NCBI GenBank assembly: GCA_947460575.1
Contig: CANHIJ010000025.1
Location: forward strand, 1 to 41,351
Origin: Verrucomicrobiales bacterium
GTDB lineage: Bacteria; Verrucomicrobiota; Verrucomicrobiia; Verrucomicrobiales; V1-33
Direction of reading: 5' to 3'
Length of the DNA stretch: 41,351 nucleotides
Position 1 is the first letter of the stretch; each line of letters opens with the position of its first letter. A program made the position numbers and the translations under genes. The notes beneath the pieces are model-generated. The model saw nothing but the letters and a program-made list of their open reading frames with translations, was not told where the DNA came from and did not search any database. This document shows, one piece after another, positions 1 through 7,492 of the stretch.

Positions 1-308
1 ATAGTTTCCCAGGCAAGTTGAGCTGCCGCGGGGTGGCGCATAGTTTCCCAGGCAAGTTGAGCTGCGGTGGGGTGGTGCATAGTTTCCCAGGCAAGTTGAG
101 CTGCGGTGGGGTGGCGCATAGTTTCCCAGGCAAGTTGAGCTGCGGCGGGCGGTGCACAGTTTCCCAGGCAAGTTGGGCTGAGGCGGGCAGCGCACCGTTT
201 CCCAGGCAAGTTGGGCTGAGGCGGGCAGCGCACAGTTTCCCAGGCAAGTTGAGCTGCGGCGGGGTGGCGCATAGTTTCCCAGGCAAGTTGAGCTGCGGCG
301 GAGGGCGC
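1..308. repeat. Tandem repeat array, eight 38/39-bp units
   Basis: Eight head-to-tail units start at 1, 40, 79, 118, 156, 194, 232 and 271. Five are 39 bp or 38 bp variants of the same unit without spacers. The core GTTTCCCAGGCAAGTTG is identical in every copy, while the GC-rich second half (GCTG followed by a G-rich tail ending GCGC or GTGC) varies. Units 5 and 6 share a variant tail (GGGCTGAGGCGGGCAGC), which suggests local duplication. The mix of 38- and 39-bp units breaks any reading frame, so this is not a coding repeat. The array begins at the window edge and may extend further upstream. Function unknown. Confidence 0.95.
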
Positions 309-399
309 CTTGAAGAAGTTGGGGGCCTTGCCTGCGGGAGCGGCTTGCCATTGAGGCAGTGGGGTGGATGGTGAGGGGAGGCGAAATCCAGTTTTAATT

Positions 400-705
400 A
401 TGTTTTGTGAGCTTCCATGGAATCTTAAAACGTTGCTGGCCGAGGAGGTGATGCGTTCGGCGGAGGATGAAGAGGAGGAGGGGGAGGAGGGCGACGCCTG
501 CGGGTTGGGGGAGGCGTTGCGGATGAGTCGGGAGGAGAGCCGGGAGTTCCGAGCGGAGCTGGAGGCTCAGTTGGGAATGAAATTGGGGGAGGACGTGCTG
601 CCGGAGGAGTTGCTGCAAAATATGGTTTGGCTGGCGGCTTTGCAGAGCAGAAAAACGGTGGATGGGGTGGAGGGTGGGGGCTTGGACGGCGCGGAGGGTC
701 GCTGA
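400..705 (+). CDS. Small acidic hypothetical protein
   Basis: This 101-residue ORF from ATG 400 is unrecognised. It is strongly acidic, with an Asp/Glu run at about residues 24-34 (EDEEEEGEEGD). A charged, probably helical stretch follows (SREESREFRAELEAQ), then a hydrophobic segment around LLQNMVWLAALQ. Codons end mainly in G, as in the recognised + strand genes nearby, which supports real coding. An in-frame GTG at 364 would add 12 residues, but the ATG gives the more natural N-terminus. No clear ribosome site is visible. It lies between the repeat array and the pilT-like pair, and no function can be assigned. Confidence 0.5.
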   Translation: MFCELPWNLKTLLAEEVMRSAEDEEEEGEEGDACGLGEALRMSREESREFRAELEAQLGMKLGEDVLPEELLQNMVWLAALQSRKTVDGVEGGGLDGAEGR

Positions 706-970
706 GGGGTTTAGGGATTTCGCAGTTAGAATTTAGGGGTGTTTAGGGGGAGCGGGTCGGCGGCGCGCTTAGGGCGGAGCAGGCTAGGAGGACCAGGTGA
801 GTGGGGCAGGGGGTGGAGCGGAGGGGAGGAATGGGGCTGGGGTGCAGGATGGCAGAACCGCAGCAGAGAGGGCAGTAGGGCAGTAGGAGGGGGTGGGGGA
901 ATTTTTTTGGGCTGGGGCGAGGCGGGACTTGTGGCGGGGCGCGACCTTGGGCATGGGTGAGGGACAATCT
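706..970. other. Intergenic region with TTTAGGG motifs
   Basis: About 265 bp without a convincing gene lie upstream of the first pilT-like gene. The segment is G-rich and contains TTTAGGG three times within 40 bp (710-716, 732-738, 742-748), then many runs of three or more G and a T7 run near 904-910. The G-runs could fold as G-quadruplexes on the + strand, but the whole window is G-rich, so this is weak evidence. No clear sigma-70 promoter was seen. Confidence 0.5.
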
Positions 971-2029
971 ATGGACCATCCCTTTATTATGGAACTAGCG
1001 AGCGTGGCCCTGGGGAATGGGGCCTCCGATCTTTTTCTGGCGGAGGGGGCGCCAGCGCGCTTTAAGGTGGGCGGGATGATGCAGGAATCGGTGGGGCGGG
1101 AGGTATCGCGGGAGGATTTGGCGGCATTTTGGCGGAGTTGCGGGGCGGATCCAGGGGAGCAAATGGACGTGGATGCGGCATGGCAAATGCCGGGGGGGCC
1201 GCGGTTTCGGGTGAATTTGCACCGGCATTTGGGGCGCTTGGGGGCGGTGCTGCGGCAAATTCGCACGCAGGTACCCACGATGGAGGCGCTGGGGTTGCCG
1301 GAGGACTTGTTGGTGCCGTGGCTGGAGCGCCGCTCGGGGCTGATTTTGGTGACGGGGCCAACGGGGTGCGGGAAGAGCACGACGATGGCTGCGTGTTTGG
1401 AATGGGTTAACTGTACGCGGGCGGCGCACGTGGTCACGATTGAGGATCCGGTGGAGTTTGTGTTTCAGGACCGCGCGAGTTTTTTTACGCAGCGGGAGGT
1501 GGGGTTAGATACGGCGACGTTTGCGGATGGGCTGCGCCGGGCGATGCGGCAGGCGCCGGACATTATATTTGTGGGGGAAATCCGGGATGCGGCCACGGCG
1601 CAGATTGCGCTGCAGGCGGCGGAGACGGGGCATTTGGTGTGCAGCACGCTGCACAGTCCGAATGTGGCGGAGACGATTGATCGCTTGGTGCACTTGGTGG
1701 GGCCGCAAGAGCGGGAGGGGATGCTGTCGCTGTTGGCGCACCAGACGATCGGGATATTGAGCCAGCGGTTGCTACCGGGGGTGGAGGAGGGGCGGGTGAG
1801 TTTGGTGTGCGAGGCGCTGGAGGTGGAGGGGGCGGCGCGGGATTGGCTGCGGGCAATGGATATTCCGGCCCTGGCGGATTTTATGCGGCGAGGGGGGAAT
1901 CCGCGAAATCGGTCTTACCAGCAGGCCTTGGTGGGGGCGGTGCAGGAGGGGCGGGTGAGCTATGAGGTGGCGTTGGCGGCGGCGCCGAATGCGGCAGAAT
2001 TTAGTCGGGCGATGCGCGGCATTTCGTAG
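971..2029 (+). CDS. PilT/PilU-like twitching ATPase 1
   Basis: This 352-residue protein is a type IV pilus retraction ATPase of the GspE/PilT AAA-type family, expected to act as a cytoplasmic hexamer at the pilus base. It has the PilT N-terminal domain (NGASDLFLAEGAPARFKVGG), Walker A GPTGCGKST at about residues 129-137, an Asp box VTIEDPVEF, Walker B DIIFVGEIRD near 197, and the His box TGHLVCSTLHS near 219. The C-terminal region lacks a recognisable AIRNLIRE motif, which is characteristic of PilT and often missing in PilU-type paralogs. Start ATG 971 was chosen because GTGAGGGA lies 5-12 bases upstream; ATG 953 is the alternative. A second homolog follows after 92 bp. No pilin or other pil gene is present, so the PilT versus PilU role is open. 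Confidence 0.9.
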   Translation: MDHPFIMELASVALGNGASDLFLAEGAPARFKVGGMMQESVGREVSREDLAAFWRSCGADPGEQMDVDAAWQMPGGPRFRVNLHRHLGRLGAVLRQIRTQVPTMEALGLPEDLLVPWLERRSGLILVTGPTGCGKSTTMAACLEWVNCTRAAHVVTIEDPVEFVFQDRASFFTQREVGLDTATFADGLRRAMRQAPDIIFVGEIRDAATAQIALQAAETGHLVCSTLHSPNVAETIDRLVHLVGPQEREGMLSLLAHQTIGILSQRLLPGVEEGRVSLVCEALEVEGAARDWLRAMDIPALADFMRRGGNPRNRSYQQALVGAVQEGRVSYEVALAAAPNAAEFSRAMRGIS

Positions 2030-2121
2030 TTAGCGAATGACAAGTGCGCGCTTGAGGCGGAGGATGGGGCCGCCGCTGCCCTGGGCCGCGGACCTCCCAA
2101 ACCCCTAAAACTCTCCCCAGC

Positions 2122-3222
2122 ATGTCTCCCGGATACGATCTAGTCGATCTCCTCACCCTGACGCGGCAAATGGCTGGCTCGGACCTGCATCTGAGCGTGG
2201 GAGCGGCGCCGGTGGCGCGGGTGAATGGGGTGCTGACGCCGCTGAGCGGGGAGGCGATGGAGGCGAAGCGCTGTCGGGAGTTGATCATGGCGGTGTTGAC
2301 GGAGAGCGAGCGGAGCCGCTTGGAGCGGGATTGGGAGTTGGATTTTGCGATTCAGCTGCAGGAGGTGGGGCGGTTTCGGGGGAATGCGCACTTTAGCCGG
2401 GGGCATTTGGAGGCGGCGTTTCGGTTTGTGCCGTCGGAGGTGCCGGATTTGGCATCGCTGGGGCACGGGCCGTCGGTGGAGGAGTTTTGCCGGGCGCGGC
2501 AGGGTTTGGTGTTGGTGACGGGGATGGCGGGGGCGGGGAAGTCGACGACTTTGGCGGCGATGACGTCGCAGATATTGCAGGAGCGGCGGGGGATCGTGAC
2601 GACGATTGAGGATCCGATTGAGTTCACCTTTGCGCACGCGGGGAGCTTGATAAAGCAGCGGCAAATCGGGATCGACACGCGGGATTTTGCGCACGCGCTG
2701 CGGGCGGCGGTGCGGCAGGATGTGGATGTGATTGTGGTTTCGGAGATGCGGGACCAGGAGAGCGTGGCGGCGGCGCTGACGGCGGCGGAGACGGGGCACT
2801 TGGTGATCGCGACGCTGCACACGCGGAGCGCGGTGGGGAGCCTGGACCGGGTGGTGGACATTTTTCCACCGGCGCAGCAGCCGCAGATCATCACGCAGCT
2901 GGCCTCGGCGCTGGTGGGGATTGTGAATCAGAAATTGTTGCCGCGGGCCGACGAGGTGGGGCGGGTGATGGCTAGCGAGGTTTTGGTGATGACGCCGGCT
3001 TTGGCGGCGGTGGTGCGGGACCACCGGTTCGAGCAGGCCTATGGGCTGCTGCAGGTGGGGAGCGTCCACGGGATGCACACTATGGACAGCAGTTTGTACC
3101 ATTTATTGACGGGGGGGTTTATCACGGTGGAGGATGCGCTGGTGCACGCGCGGGATGCGGCGGCGCTGCGGGAGGACTACAAGGAGTGGCTGCGGGAGCA
3201 GAGTCGGGTGCCGCGCCGCTGA
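2122..3222 (+). CDS. PilT/PilU-like twitching ATPase 2
   Basis: This is a second 366-residue PilT-family ATPase, probably co-transcribed with the first. The N-terminal domain contains MAGSDLHLSVGAAPVARVNG. Walker A is GMAGAGKST near residue 134, where PilT proteins usually have GPTGSGKST. The Asp box is TTIEDPIEF, Walker B is DVIVVSEMRD near 202 with Ser in place of the usual Gly before Glu, and the His box is TGHLVIATLHT near 225. The C-terminus keeps a PilT-like HTMDSSLYHLLTGGFIT segment, but the AIRNLIRE region is degenerate (ALAAVVRDHRFEQ). The two copies may form a PilT/PilU-type accessory pair, which is an inference. The start ATG has a C-rich leader (CTCCCCAGC) with no Shine-Dalgarno sequence. 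Confidence 0.9.
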   Translation: MSPGYDLVDLLTLTRQMAGSDLHLSVGAAPVARVNGVLTPLSGEAMEAKRCRELIMAVLTESERSRLERDWELDFAIQLQEVGRFRGNAHFSRGHLEAAFRFVPSEVPDLASLGHGPSVEEFCRARQGLVLVTGMAGAGKSTTLAAMTSQILQERRGIVTTIEDPIEFTFAHAGSLIKQRQIGIDTRDFAHALRAAVRQDVDVIVVSEMRDQESVAAALTAAETGHLVIATLHTRSAVGSLDRVVDIFPPAQQPQIITQLASALVGIVNQKLLPRADEVGRVMASEVLVMTPALAAVVRDHRFEQAYGLLQVGSVHGMHTMDSSLYHLLTGGFITVEDALVHARDAAALREDYKEWLREQSRVPRR

Positions 3223-3249
3223 GGGAGGAGGGAAAAGCCTTACAATTAT

Positions 3250-3912
3250 ATGCAAACGATCAACAAAGTTCTTTTGGTAGCGGGGGCGTTAGGGGGGTTA
3301 TTTTATGGGGTGGGGCGGGAGCGGTCGCGCGGGGAGTATGAGCGGCAGGTGGGAGCGCTGGCGGCGGCCTTGGATCGGCGGCAGGTGAGTGCGGAGGAGT
3401 CGGGAGGGGGAGCGGAGGCGCAGTACCTGCGGGCGTTGGCGATCTATGCGGACTACCGGAGTTTGCGGAATGCGGGGCGGGTGAGCGCGGGTGAGGAGGA
3501 GTATTTGCGGGAGGCGCTGGGGGCGGCGGGCTATGGGAGCGCGGGGGAGATGGGGTTGGTGGTGCGGGGATTGCGGGAGAATTTGGGGGTGTGTTTGGAG
3601 ATGAAGGTGTTGGAGGACGGGGGGCAGGCGCTGTGGGCGGGGCGGGAGCCGACGATCATGGCGGGGTCGTTTGCGGGGGATAGCTTGGCGGTGCGGCGGC
3701 GGGTGGCGGGGGAGTTGGCGCCGGAGTTGGCGAATCACCCGGCGAATTTTGTGTTGGTGCCGTCGCTGGCGGGGGCGATGATGTGGCCGCTGGTGTTGGG
3801 GGAGGGGAGTTTGCGGGCGGTGGAAGAGTTTAGGGCGCAGGGGTTGCTGGAGGCCAAGGTGGCACAGGCCTTGCGGCAGCGGGCGGAGGAGTTGCGGGCG
3901 GTGCTGCCTTGA
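3250..3912 (+). CDS. Membrane-anchored hypothetical protein
   Basis: This 220-residue protein is unrecognised. It has an N-terminal hydrophobic segment at about residues 6-22 (KVLLVAGALGGLFYGVG), probably one membrane anchor or uncleaved signal. A mostly charged helical body follows, with a Tyr-rich stretch (AQYLRALAIYADYRSLR). It starts 27 bp after the second pilT-like gene on the same strand and ends before a bidirectional terminator, so it is likely the last gene of that transcript. A role beside the pilus motors is guilt by association only. TACAAT lies just before the ATG (3241-3246) and could be a -10 box of a leaderless transcript. Confidence 0.75.
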   Translation: MQTINKVLLVAGALGGLFYGVGRERSRGEYERQVGALAAALDRRQVSAEESGGGAEAQYLRALAIYADYRSLRNAGRVSAGEEEYLREALGAAGYGSAGEMGLVVRGLRENLGVCLEMKVLEDGGQALWAGREPTIMAGSFAGDSLAVRRRVAGELAPELANHPANFVLVPSLAGAMMWPLVLGEGSLRAVEEFRAQGLLEAKVAQALRQRAEELRAVLP

Positions 3913-3930
3913 TGGGGGGAGGTGGGCGCG

Positions 3931-3972
3931 AAAAAGCCGACACCCTGGGGGGATGTCGGCTGGGTTTTTTTT
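3931..3972. terminator. Bidirectional intrinsic terminator
   Basis: An 8-bp perfect stem (AGCCGACA at 3935-3942, TGTCGGCT at 3954-3961) encloses an 11-base loop. On the + strand it is followed by GGG and T8 (3965-3972). On the - strand the same stem is followed by five T (complement of A 3931-3935). It sits between the convergent 3' ends of the pilT-unit gene (stop at 3912) and ahcY (stop at 4000), so it can serve both. It is the only canonical terminator I recognised in the window. Confidence 0.85.
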
Positions 3973-3999
3973 GGGGGGGGAGGCTTGGCCCCGGCTAAA

Positions 4000-5424
4000 T
4001 TAATAGCGGTAGTGTTCGGCTTTGTAGGGGCCGTTTTTGTCGACGCCGAGGTAGGAGGCTTGGTCGTCGCTGAGGACGGTAAGTTTCACGCCGATTTTTT
4101 CGAGGTGGAGGCGGGCGACTTCTTCGTCGAGTTCTTTGGAGAGGCGGTAGACGCCGGGTTGGTAGGAATCCTTTTTGTTCCAGAGGTCGAGTTGGGCGAG
4201 GGCCTGGTTGGTGAAGCTGGCGCTCATGACGAAGGCGGGGTGGCCGGTGGCGCAGCCGAGGTTCATGAGGCGGCCTTCGGCGAGCATGTAGATGCTGCGG
4301 TCGCCGGGGACGTCGTAGCGGTCGTACTGGGGTTTGATGTTGATGCGGGTGACGCCCTTTTCGTTGTTGAGCTTGTCGACTTGGATTTCGTTATCGAAGT
4401 GGCCGATGTTGCAGACGATGGCCTGATCCTTCATGTTGAGCATGTGTTTCAGGGTGATGACGTCTTTGTTGCCGGTGGTGGTGACGTAGATGTCGGCGAT
4501 GCCGAGGGTATCTTCGACGGTTTTGACTTCGAAGCCTTCCATGGCGGCTTGGAGGGCGTTGATGGGGTCGATTTCGGTGACGATGACGCGGGCGCCGAAG
4601 CCGCGGAGGGAGTGGGCGGAGCCTTTGCCGACGTCGCCGTAGCCGCAGACGCAGGCGACTTTGCCGGCGATCATGACGTCGGTGGCGCGCTTGAGGCCGT
4701 CGGCGCAGGATTCGCGGCAGCCGTAGAGGTTATCGAATTTGGATTTGGTGACGGAGTCGTTGACGTTGATGGCGGGGACGAGGAGTTGGCCGGCCTCCAT
4801 CATTTGGTAGAGGCGGTGAACGCCGGTGGTGGTTTCTTCGGAGACGCCCTTCCAGTCTTTGACGATGTCGTGGAAGATGGTGGGTTGTTCGGCGTGGACT
4901 TTTTTGAGGAGGTCTTTGATGACTTGTTCTTCGTGGTTGCCGCTGGGGGAGTGGACCCAATCGGAGCCGTTTTCGAGTTCAAAGCCTTTGTGGATGAAGA
5001 GGGTGGCGTCGCCGCCGTCGTCGATGATGAGTTGGGGTCCGGGGGCGTCGACGTGGCAGATGGCCTTCCAGGTGCAGTCCCAGTATTCTTCGAGGGACTC
5101 GCCTTTCCAGGCGAAGACGGGGATGCCGGCGGCGGCGATGGCGGCGGCGGCGTGGTCTTGGGTGGAGAAGATGTTGCAGGAAGCCCAGCGGACCGTGGCG
5201 CCGAGTTCGACCATGGTTTCGATGAGGACGGCGGTCTCGATGGTCATGTGGAGGGAGCCGGTGACGCGGACGCCCTGAAGGGGTTTATCTTCGCCGTATT
5301 TGGCGCGGATGGCCATGAGGCCGGGCATTTCGTGCTCGGCGATGTCGAGGGTTTTGCGGCCCCAGGGGGCGAGGGAGATGTCGGCGACTTGGTAGTCGGT
5401 GAAGGGGGCGGTGGAAGTGCTCAT
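4000..5424 (-). CDS. ahcY: S-adenosylhomocysteinase (AhcY)
   Basis: This enzyme reversibly splits S-adenosylhomocysteine into adenosine and homocysteine. It recycles the product of all SAM-dependent methylations, uses tightly bound NAD, and is a cytoplasmic tetramer. The 474 residues show family signatures: [15 protein letters not shown], the NAD-binding Rossmann motif [11 protein letters not shown] near residue 263, GHFDNEIQ, and a C-terminus ending KAEHYRY. The length fits the bacterial form carrying an insert of about 40 residues (around [17 protein letters not shown]). The ATG at 5424 matches the usual N-terminus; its leader is C-rich without Shine-Dalgarno. A 26-bp imperfect palindrome next to a TTGACT box lies just upstream, suggesting repressor control. 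It is monocistronic between a terminator and the divergent glycosyltransferase gene. Confidence 0.97.
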   Translation of the reverse strand: MSTSTAPFTDYQVADISLAPWGRKTLDIAEHEMPGLMAIRAKYGEDKPLQGVRVTGSLHMTIETAVLIETMVELGATVRWASCNIFSTQDHAAAAIAAAGIPVFAWKGESLEEYWDCTWKAICHVDAPGPQLIIDDGGDATLFIHKGFELENGSDWVHSPSGNHEEQVIKDLLKKVHAEQPTIFHDIVKDWKGVSEETTTGVHRLYQMMEAGQLLVPAINVNDSVTKSKFDNLYGCRESCADGLKRATDVMIAGKVACVCGYGDVGKGSAHSLRGFGARVIVTEIDPINALQAAMEGFEVKTVEDTLGIADIYVTTTGNKDVITLKHMLNMKDQAIVCNIGHFDNEIQVDKLNNEKGVTRINIKPQYDRYDVPGDRSIYMLAEGRLMNLGCATGHPAFVMSASFTNQALAQLDLWNKKDSYQPGVYRLSKELDEEVARLHLEKIGVKLTVLSDDQASYLGVDKNGPYKAEHYRY

Positions 5425-5454
5425 GGGTGGGAGGTGGTTGAAGTTCAGGAAACG

Positions 5455-5480
5455 TATGAACGCATCATGATACGTTGATA
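5455..5480. promoter_or_regulatory. 26-bp imperfect palindrome, putative ahcY operator
   Basis: The segment reads TATGAACG, CATCATGATA, CGTTGATA, and matches its reverse complement at 22 of 26 positions (11 of 13 base pairs), centred on a perfect ATCATGAT at 5464-5471. It lies 31-56 bp upstream of the ahcY start. A palindrome here fits a dimeric repressor. SAH-responsive ArsR-family SahR regulators control ahcY in Proteobacteria, but whether one exists in this organism is unknown and no regulator gene is nearby. Confidence 0.5.
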
Positions 5481-5507
5481 TGTTGGCCTGCGGATGCGGG
5501 GAGTCAA
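5479..5507 (-). promoter_or_regulatory. Candidate ahcY promoter
   Basis: On the - strand a good -35 box TTGACT (5502-5507) is followed, after 17 bp, by a weak -10 region AACATA or CATATC (about 5477-5484). The putative operator begins within this -10 region, so a bound repressor would block the promoter. The -35 match is good, the -10 match poor. Confidence 0.4.
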
Positions 5508-5580
5508 AGGGGAAATTGGGTTTTGGGGGGGAGCGGGCGGTGAAAAGTGTACAATTCGCTGGCGGAGGTGGTCAGGGCGG

Positions 5581-7458
5581 ATGATTTGGGCAATGGGCGA
5601 GAAACGAGCTGTTATGTTTGGGGCGAGGGGACTCGCGGTTTGGGGGATGGGAGTGTGGGTACTGGCGGTGGGCCTTTTTTTGTGGGCTGGGGCGGGGTGG
5701 CGGGACGGGCTGGGGCGGTGGCTGGAGGGGGACAAGGTGAAGTTGGAGGTGATGGTGCGGGGGTGTTGGTGGTGGGTGGGGCTTGGGGTGGGGTTGTTGA
5801 GTGTGGGGATGTTTTGGGGGCGGCGCTGGTGGGCGAGGGGGTGGTCGGCGGTGTGGCCGCGGGAGGAGGGGGCGGTGCCGCGGTGGTGGATTTGGGCGGT
5901 GGTGGGGTTGATGGGGGTGGGGGCGGCGGTGCGGGTGCCGCGGATGGGGTTGAGTTTGTACAACGACGAGGCGCATGCGTTTCGGGCGCATTTGGTTGGG
6001 GAGGTGCCGCGGGCGCAGATGGGGAAGCCGGAGAAGTTTCGGGCGCTGAGTTGGTGGAGCACGTTGTATGAAAATCGGGTGGGGAACAACTCGCTGCCGT
6101 TTTCGCTGCTGGCGCGGGCGAGCTACGGGGGGTGGCGGGGGCTGACGGGGGCGCCGGTGGGACGGGTGAATGAGGCGGCGCTGCGTTTGCCGGTGTTATT
6201 GGCTGGGGTGGGGTCGATTGGGGTGATAGCGCTGTTGGGGAGGCGGCTGGGGGGAGCGGGGGCGGGGCTGGTGGTGGGATGTTTGGCGGCGCTGCATCCG
6301 TGGCATTTGCGTTACAGCGTGGAGGCGCGAAGCTATGGCTTGCTGATGTTGATGGTGCCGCTGGTGTATGTGGCGCTGGAGGGGGCGCTGCGGACGGGGC
6401 GCTGGCGGTGGTGGCTGGGTTTTGGGGTGGCGATGGGTGGGGCGGTGGCGGTGTGGGTAGGGACGGCGCACTTGTGGATGGGGCTGTATGTGAGCCTGGG
6501 GGCGTGGGCGATGGGGCCGGGCATGCGGGGGCGGCGGGGGGCGCTGTTGGTGCCGCTGGCGGTGGCAGGGCTGGTGGGGGTGGCGTGTTATGCGGCGGTG
6601 AGCCTTCCGCTGCACTTGCAGTTGGCGAAAATTTTGCGGGACCCGCTTTTTTTTAAGAGTGCGAATCCCTTTCCGGCGGGTTGGTTTGCGGATGTGGCGG
6701 GGTATATGGGGTTTGGGATTCCGGGGTTGGGAGTGGAGGGCGGGGAGACGAGGCAGCCTACGGTGGCGGGATTATGGGCTGGGCCGTGGCGGTGGGCGGT
6801 GGTGGGCGGCGTGGGGGTGTGGGTGGTCGGGCTGTGGCGGGGGGCTGGGGGGCTGGTGCGGGGGGGAGGGCTGGGGGTGGGTTTGGTGGGGTCGCTGGGG
6901 TTGGGGTCGCTGTTTACGTGGGGGTACTGCGTGGTGAAGGGGACGGTATTTTTGAAGTGGTATGCGCTATTTTTATTGCCGGGGCTGATGGTGGTGTTGG
7001 GGGTGGGGCTGTGGGATTTGCGGGGGCGTCGCGGGTGGCGGCTGGGGGCGGTGGGGTTGTTGTTGATGGGGACGTGGTGGCCTGGGATGGAGTGCTATTG
7101 GGGGCAGGGGCGGGAAAACTTGAGGGGGATGGTGGAGCTGGCGCGCGGGGCGCGGTATCCGGAGTCGGTGGGGAATCCGCGGGGGAATATATTTGCGGCA
7201 ACGTGGTCGGAGAGTCCGGTGTATGACCCGGCAGCCGTGGGGGTGCGGGATGGGGCGGAACTGCGCGGGCTGATGGCGCAGGCGCGGGCGGAGAAGCGGG
7301 GCCTGTATGTGGGGTTTGGGCACCGGGGGGCGGGGGGGCGGGAAGCGGGGGAGGTGGTAGCGCTGTTGGAGGAATCGGGGGAGTTCCGGATGGCGAGGGT
7401 GTTCCCGGGGTTGGACGAGGGGCAGTTTACGCAATACCTCTATCAGCTATTGCCGTGA
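5581..7458 (+). CDS. GT-C membrane glycosyltransferase, GT39/ArnT-like (1)
   Basis: This polytopic inner-membrane protein of about 625 residues has roughly ten or more hydrophobic segments rich in Gly, Trp and Val. It resembles the GT-C fold (GT39, ArnT, PMT-like) that transfers a sugar from a polyprenyl phosphate donor on the outer face of the membrane. Support comes from the first-loop acidic motif LSLYNDEAHAFR at about residue 129 and the segment LHPWHLRYSVEARSYGLLML. Both are typical of this superfamily. A soluble C-terminal part of about 100 residues follows the last helix. Three start codons are possible (ATG 5581, 5593, 5614). A paralog follows 34 bp later. Donor and acceptor are unknown. 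TACAAT at 5550-5555 is a possible -10 box. Confidence 0.8.
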   Translation: MIWAMGEKRAVMFGARGLAVWGMGVWVLAVGLFLWAGAGWRDGLGRWLEGDKVKLEVMVRGCWWWVGLGVGLLSVGMFWGRRWWARGWSAVWPREEGAVPRWWIWAVVGLMGVGAAVRVPRMGLSLYNDEAHAFRAHLVGEVPRAQMGKPEKFRALSWWSTLYENRVGNNSLPFSLLARASYGGWRGLTGAPVGRVNEAALRLPVLLAGVGSIGVIALLGRRLGGAGAGLVVGCLAALHPWHLRYSVEARSYGLLMLMVPLVYVALEGALRTGRWRWWLGFGVAMGGAVAVWVGTAHLWMGLYVSLGAWAMGPGMRGRRGALLVPLAVAGLVGVACYAAVSLPLHLQLAKILRDPLFFKSANPFPAGWFADVAGYMGFGIPGLGVEGGETRQPTVAGLWAGPWRWAVVGGVGVWVVGLWRGAGGLVRGGGLGVGLVGSLGLGSLFTWGYCVVKGTVFLKWYALFLLPGLMVVLGVGLWDLRGRRGWRLGAVGLLLMGTWWPGMECYWGQGRENLRGMVELARGARYPESVGNPRGNIFAATWSESPVYDPAAVGVRDGAELRGLMAQARAEKRGLYVGFGHRGAGGREAGEVVALLEESGEFRMARVFPGLDEGQFTQYLYQLLP

Positions 7459-7492
7459 GGGCGATTTTCGGCGAGGGGCGGATTTTGAGTTT

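Noticed and set aside
1-308. CRISPR array
   Set aside because: The whole unit repeats with no unique spacers and no cas gene is in the window.
18-374. Open frame across the tandem repeats encoding HSFPGKLSCGG units
   Set aside because: Mixed 38/39-bp units shift the frame, so the peptide repeat is interrupted (frames change at units 4-6). The pattern fits DNA-level repetition, not a protein.
3922-5478. Long + strand frame rich in Asp, Gly, Val and Glu opposite ahcY
   Set aside because: It is antisense to a clear ahcY. The long frame results from C-ending codons on the other strand, which remove stop codons.
5425-5580. SAH riboswitch upstream of ahcY
   Set aside because: The leader is short and no sequence resembling the conserved SAH-riboswitch core was seen; the palindrome fits a protein operator better.
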